NCBI GenBank assembly: GCA_030039675.1
Contig: JASHVE010000067.1
Span: forward strand, 1-41,236
From: Acidobacteriaceae bacterium
Lineage (GTDB): Bacteria; Acidobacteriota; Terriglobia; Terriglobales; Acidobacteriaceae
Reading direction: 5' to 3'
DNA length: 41,236 nucleotides
This document shows, piece after piece, positions 37,832 to 41,236 of the stretch. The position numbers and the translations under genes are program-made. The notes below the pieces were generated by a model. The model saw only the letters and a program-made list of their open reading frames with translations. It was not told where the DNA came from and did not search any database. The stretch's first letter is position 1. Every line of letters begins with the position of its first letter.

Positions 37832-39148
37832 TTATTTGGTCAGGATCTGCAGACGTTGGCGCGCCTGCCACTCTTCGTTGGGAAACTTGCCCGCGGCCGC
37901 CTGCAGAAAGCGCTGATAGTAGGCGATTGCCTGCTGCTTCTGCTGCAGCTTGTCATACGAGATGGCCCAGAGAAAATAAGTAGATGCGTTGTCCGGCACA
38001 TAGCGGGAGCGCATCGTCAATGCGCGCAAGGTGGAATCGGGGCGCTCAAGGCGCGAGGCGGTGAAGGCGAGCCCACCCCAGGCGTCGACGTTGGTCGGGT
38101 CGATCTTCGTTGCCTGGTCGAAAGCGTTAAAGGCCTCCCCATAGCGAAGCAGGTGAACCAGATTCTGGCCGTGCGCGACGAGCAACTGGGGATCTTGAGG
38201 ATTGGCCGCGAGCAACCGAGCGCAGAGCTGATCGGAGCCGGCGTAGTCTCCGGCGTCGGCCGTCACTGTGATTAGCATGCGCGTAATGGCAGCGTCGGTG
38301 GGATGGGCTTCGTGCAGCTTCTGGAGGAGCGGCAGCGCTTCGGCCTTGTCCTGCGCAGCGAGCACCGTAGCGAGCTGTGCCGTCAGGGTCGGATCATCGG
38401 GGAATTGCGTAAGCGCTGTGCGGAGCATGGGCTCGGCTTCGGCATATTGCTTCCGGGCGATAAGCAAATGGGCCAAACCGGTAGTGGCGGGCTCAGACTT
38501 GGGATCTTTGGCCAACACGCGTTGGTAAGCGGCTTCGGCTGCATCGTATTGGCCAGCGTCCTCGGCTAGGCTCGCGGCCAGCAAAGTATCGTCCTCGGTT
38601 TCGGGAGAAATCTTGAGCGCCTCGATCAGGTCGTTGGATGCTGCGGTTGGATCGCTGTCACCGCCGGGCTTGGGCCGGTCGATCTGAGCCAGGGCCCTCC
38701 AGGCACGTGCTTTGAGCGCCGGGCCGGCGTCGCCTGGATCAAGCGTCGTAGCGGTCTCCAGTTCAGGGCGTGCTTCGTCTGGCTTGCCTTGCCGGGCGAG
38801 CAGAAGTCCGAGTGACAGATACGCTTCAAAGGACTTAGAATCGGCGGCGATAGCCCGGCGGTAAAGGCCGGCGGCGTCGTCGAGACGTCCCTGGGCGTCA
38901 GCCACATAGCCGAGATCGAAGAGTGCACGGGCGTCCGTGGGATGGGTGGCGACCCACGCGTCGAGGGCGGTTTCCGCCGTCTTCCAATCAGATTTCCCGA
39001 TTGCCGTCTCAGCGGCCGCAACCTGCTCTGACGCCTGCGCCGTCGGAGTTGGCACCGCTCCTCCCGCGGAAGCGGGCTCTTGGGCGAAGCTGGGGTAATA
39101 ACCCAACAGAGAGGCGCAAAGTACGGCAAAATAAGCGACGCGGAGCAC
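37832..39148 (-). CDS. Secreted TPR-repeat protein
   Basis: Signal-like N-terminus; repeated TPR units (RALFDLGYVADAQGRLDDAAGLYRRAIAADSKSFEAYLSLGLLLARQGKPDEARPELETA; AEAAYQRVLAKDPKSEPATTGLAHLLIARKQYAEAEPMLRTAL). Confidence 0.93.
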   Translation of the reverse strand: MLRVAYFAVLCASLLGYYPSFAQEPASAGGAVPTPTAQASEQVAAAETAIGKSDWKTAETALDAWVATHPTDARALFDLGYVADAQGRLDDAAGLYRRAIAADSKSFEAYLSLGLLLARQGKPDEARPELETATTLDPGDAGPALKARAWRALAQIDRPKPGGDSDPTAASNDLIEALKISPETEDDTLLAASLAEDAGQYDAAEAAYQRVLAKDPKSEPATTGLAHLLIARKQYAEAEPMLRTALTQFPDDPTLTAQLATVLAAQDKAEALPLLQKLHEAHPTDAAITRMLITVTADAGDYAGSDQLCARLLAANPQDPQLLVAHGQNLVHLLRYGEAFNAFDQATKIDPTNVDAWGGLAFTASRLERPDSTLRALTMRSRYVPDNASTYFLWAISYDKLQQKQQAIAYYQRFLQAAAGKFPNEEWQARQRLQILTK

Positions 39149-39383
39149 AGAAAAATCCTCAGTAACCAGTTTACCCGGATGGGGGACCCACTTTCGGGTT
39201 ACTCGGGACTGGCTTGAAACGAATCCGATTCGTCGCGCACCATTCAGCGAATGGTAGGAATGTAAGGGTTAACTAATCCTTAGGTACCTAGTCTGAAAAA
39301 ACAACTTCGCCGTATGGAGCGGCATCCATCCTATCGTAGTCATTTGATTTGGGGGTCCCATCGCGGAGGATCGGAGGCGGCTT

Positions 39384-39623
39384 ATGGACGTTTTCAATCA
39401 GCGTGGGGGATATAGGGGTAATCACATGACCTTTGTTTCGATGCAACACATGCCACTGACCAATGCTTATCTCTGCCAGGACTGCAATTGCGTCGGCAAC
39501 TGTGCTCAGCAGTGCCCGGCTTGTGCCTCGGAGGCCCTTATGGGTTTGGCAGGAGTTCTGAACCGCAAAACGCAAGAAGCTGTACAGTTTGACTTTTCGC
39601 GGTTTCCTGCTCTCGCCGCATAA
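39384..39623 (+). CDS. Small Cys-rich protein (79 aa, or 65 aa from Met at 39426)
   Basis: MDVFNQRGGYRGNHMTFVSMQHMPLTNAYLCQDCNCVGNCAQQCPACASEALMGLAGVLNRKTQEAVQFDFSRFPALAA*; six Cys as Cx2CxCx3Cx3Cx2C; GGAGG-containing sequence upstream of ATG 39384. Confidence 0.65.
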   Translation: MDVFNQRGGYRGNHMTFVSMQHMPLTNAYLCQDCNCVGNCAQQCPACASEALMGLAGVLNRKTQEAVQFDFSRFPALAA

Positions 39624-39931
39624 GGCGGGCCGGTCTGCCATCACAAGCACTTTCCCCAGGGTTTTCGGCACATTCTCTGATTTCCATTTTTGAGCGAGCG
39701 GCCTTTCATCGATACTGTGCGGCATTTGCTGCAGGGTTCCGTGCAGTCTCTCGTCGACAGCTGCACCCGCGATCTTGGCCAAGCGAGGTTGTCGCGTGGC
39801 GCACAATCTCGCGGAATAGCTAGGCGGAGAGCTTACGGCAGAAGTTTCACCTTCTGCATGCAAGAGAACTTTGGCCGTTTTGTCACGGAGAGCACTCGCC
39901 TGCCGCGCCGGAGTCGACCGTATACTAAAGA

Positions 39932-41236
<1,305 letters not shown>

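Noticed and set aside
39288-39863. 191-aa minus-strand ORF covering the Cys-rich miniprotein
   Set aside because: No signal or domain; the plus-strand ORF has a better SD and a structured Cys pattern. Kept as an alternative only.

Overview
This 41.2 kb, GC-rich window looks like ordinary chromosomal sequence, probably from an Acidobacteriota (Terriglobia-like) genome; that taxonomic guess is inference from gene content and style. Most of it is housekeeping or general metabolism: a GH13 glycosidase C-terminal part (truncated at the left edge), an osmoprotectant ABC transporter, accA, a CPBP protease, pyrF, a Bax-inhibitor-1 protein, a PfkB kinase, lysA, a carboxylesterase, HtrA, an M20 peptidase, a Phd/RelE toxin-antitoxin pair, truA, an orphan TolC, aroA, a GAF-SpoIIE phosphatase, deoC, hpt, lgt, an Oar-like TonB-dependent receptor, a SprT-like protease, TPR proteins, and the N-terminal part of uvrA. 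The uvrA frame is missing from the supplied ORF track. I found no CRISPR array, rRNA, tRNA, prophage, IS element or recognisable defence or biosynthetic cluster. The most interesting signals are non-coding. (1) A ~97-119 bp dispersed palindromic element occurs in four copies (5122, 12448, 13253, 13369). Each lies 3' of a gene, and the outer arms differ between copies while staying complementary, which suggests a structure under selection. Two copies in opposite orientation flank a cupin gene and two copies abut in tandem. (2) Heptad (CCCTRTT-like) arrays sit at the 3' ends of three minus-strand genes, and two of them are paired with inverted arms. Also notable are a 59-aa two-CxxC zinc-ribbon ORF missed by the ORF track, a 6-Cys miniprotein, a small ORF with a possible SD-sequestering hairpin, and a low-complexity insertion in UvrA.
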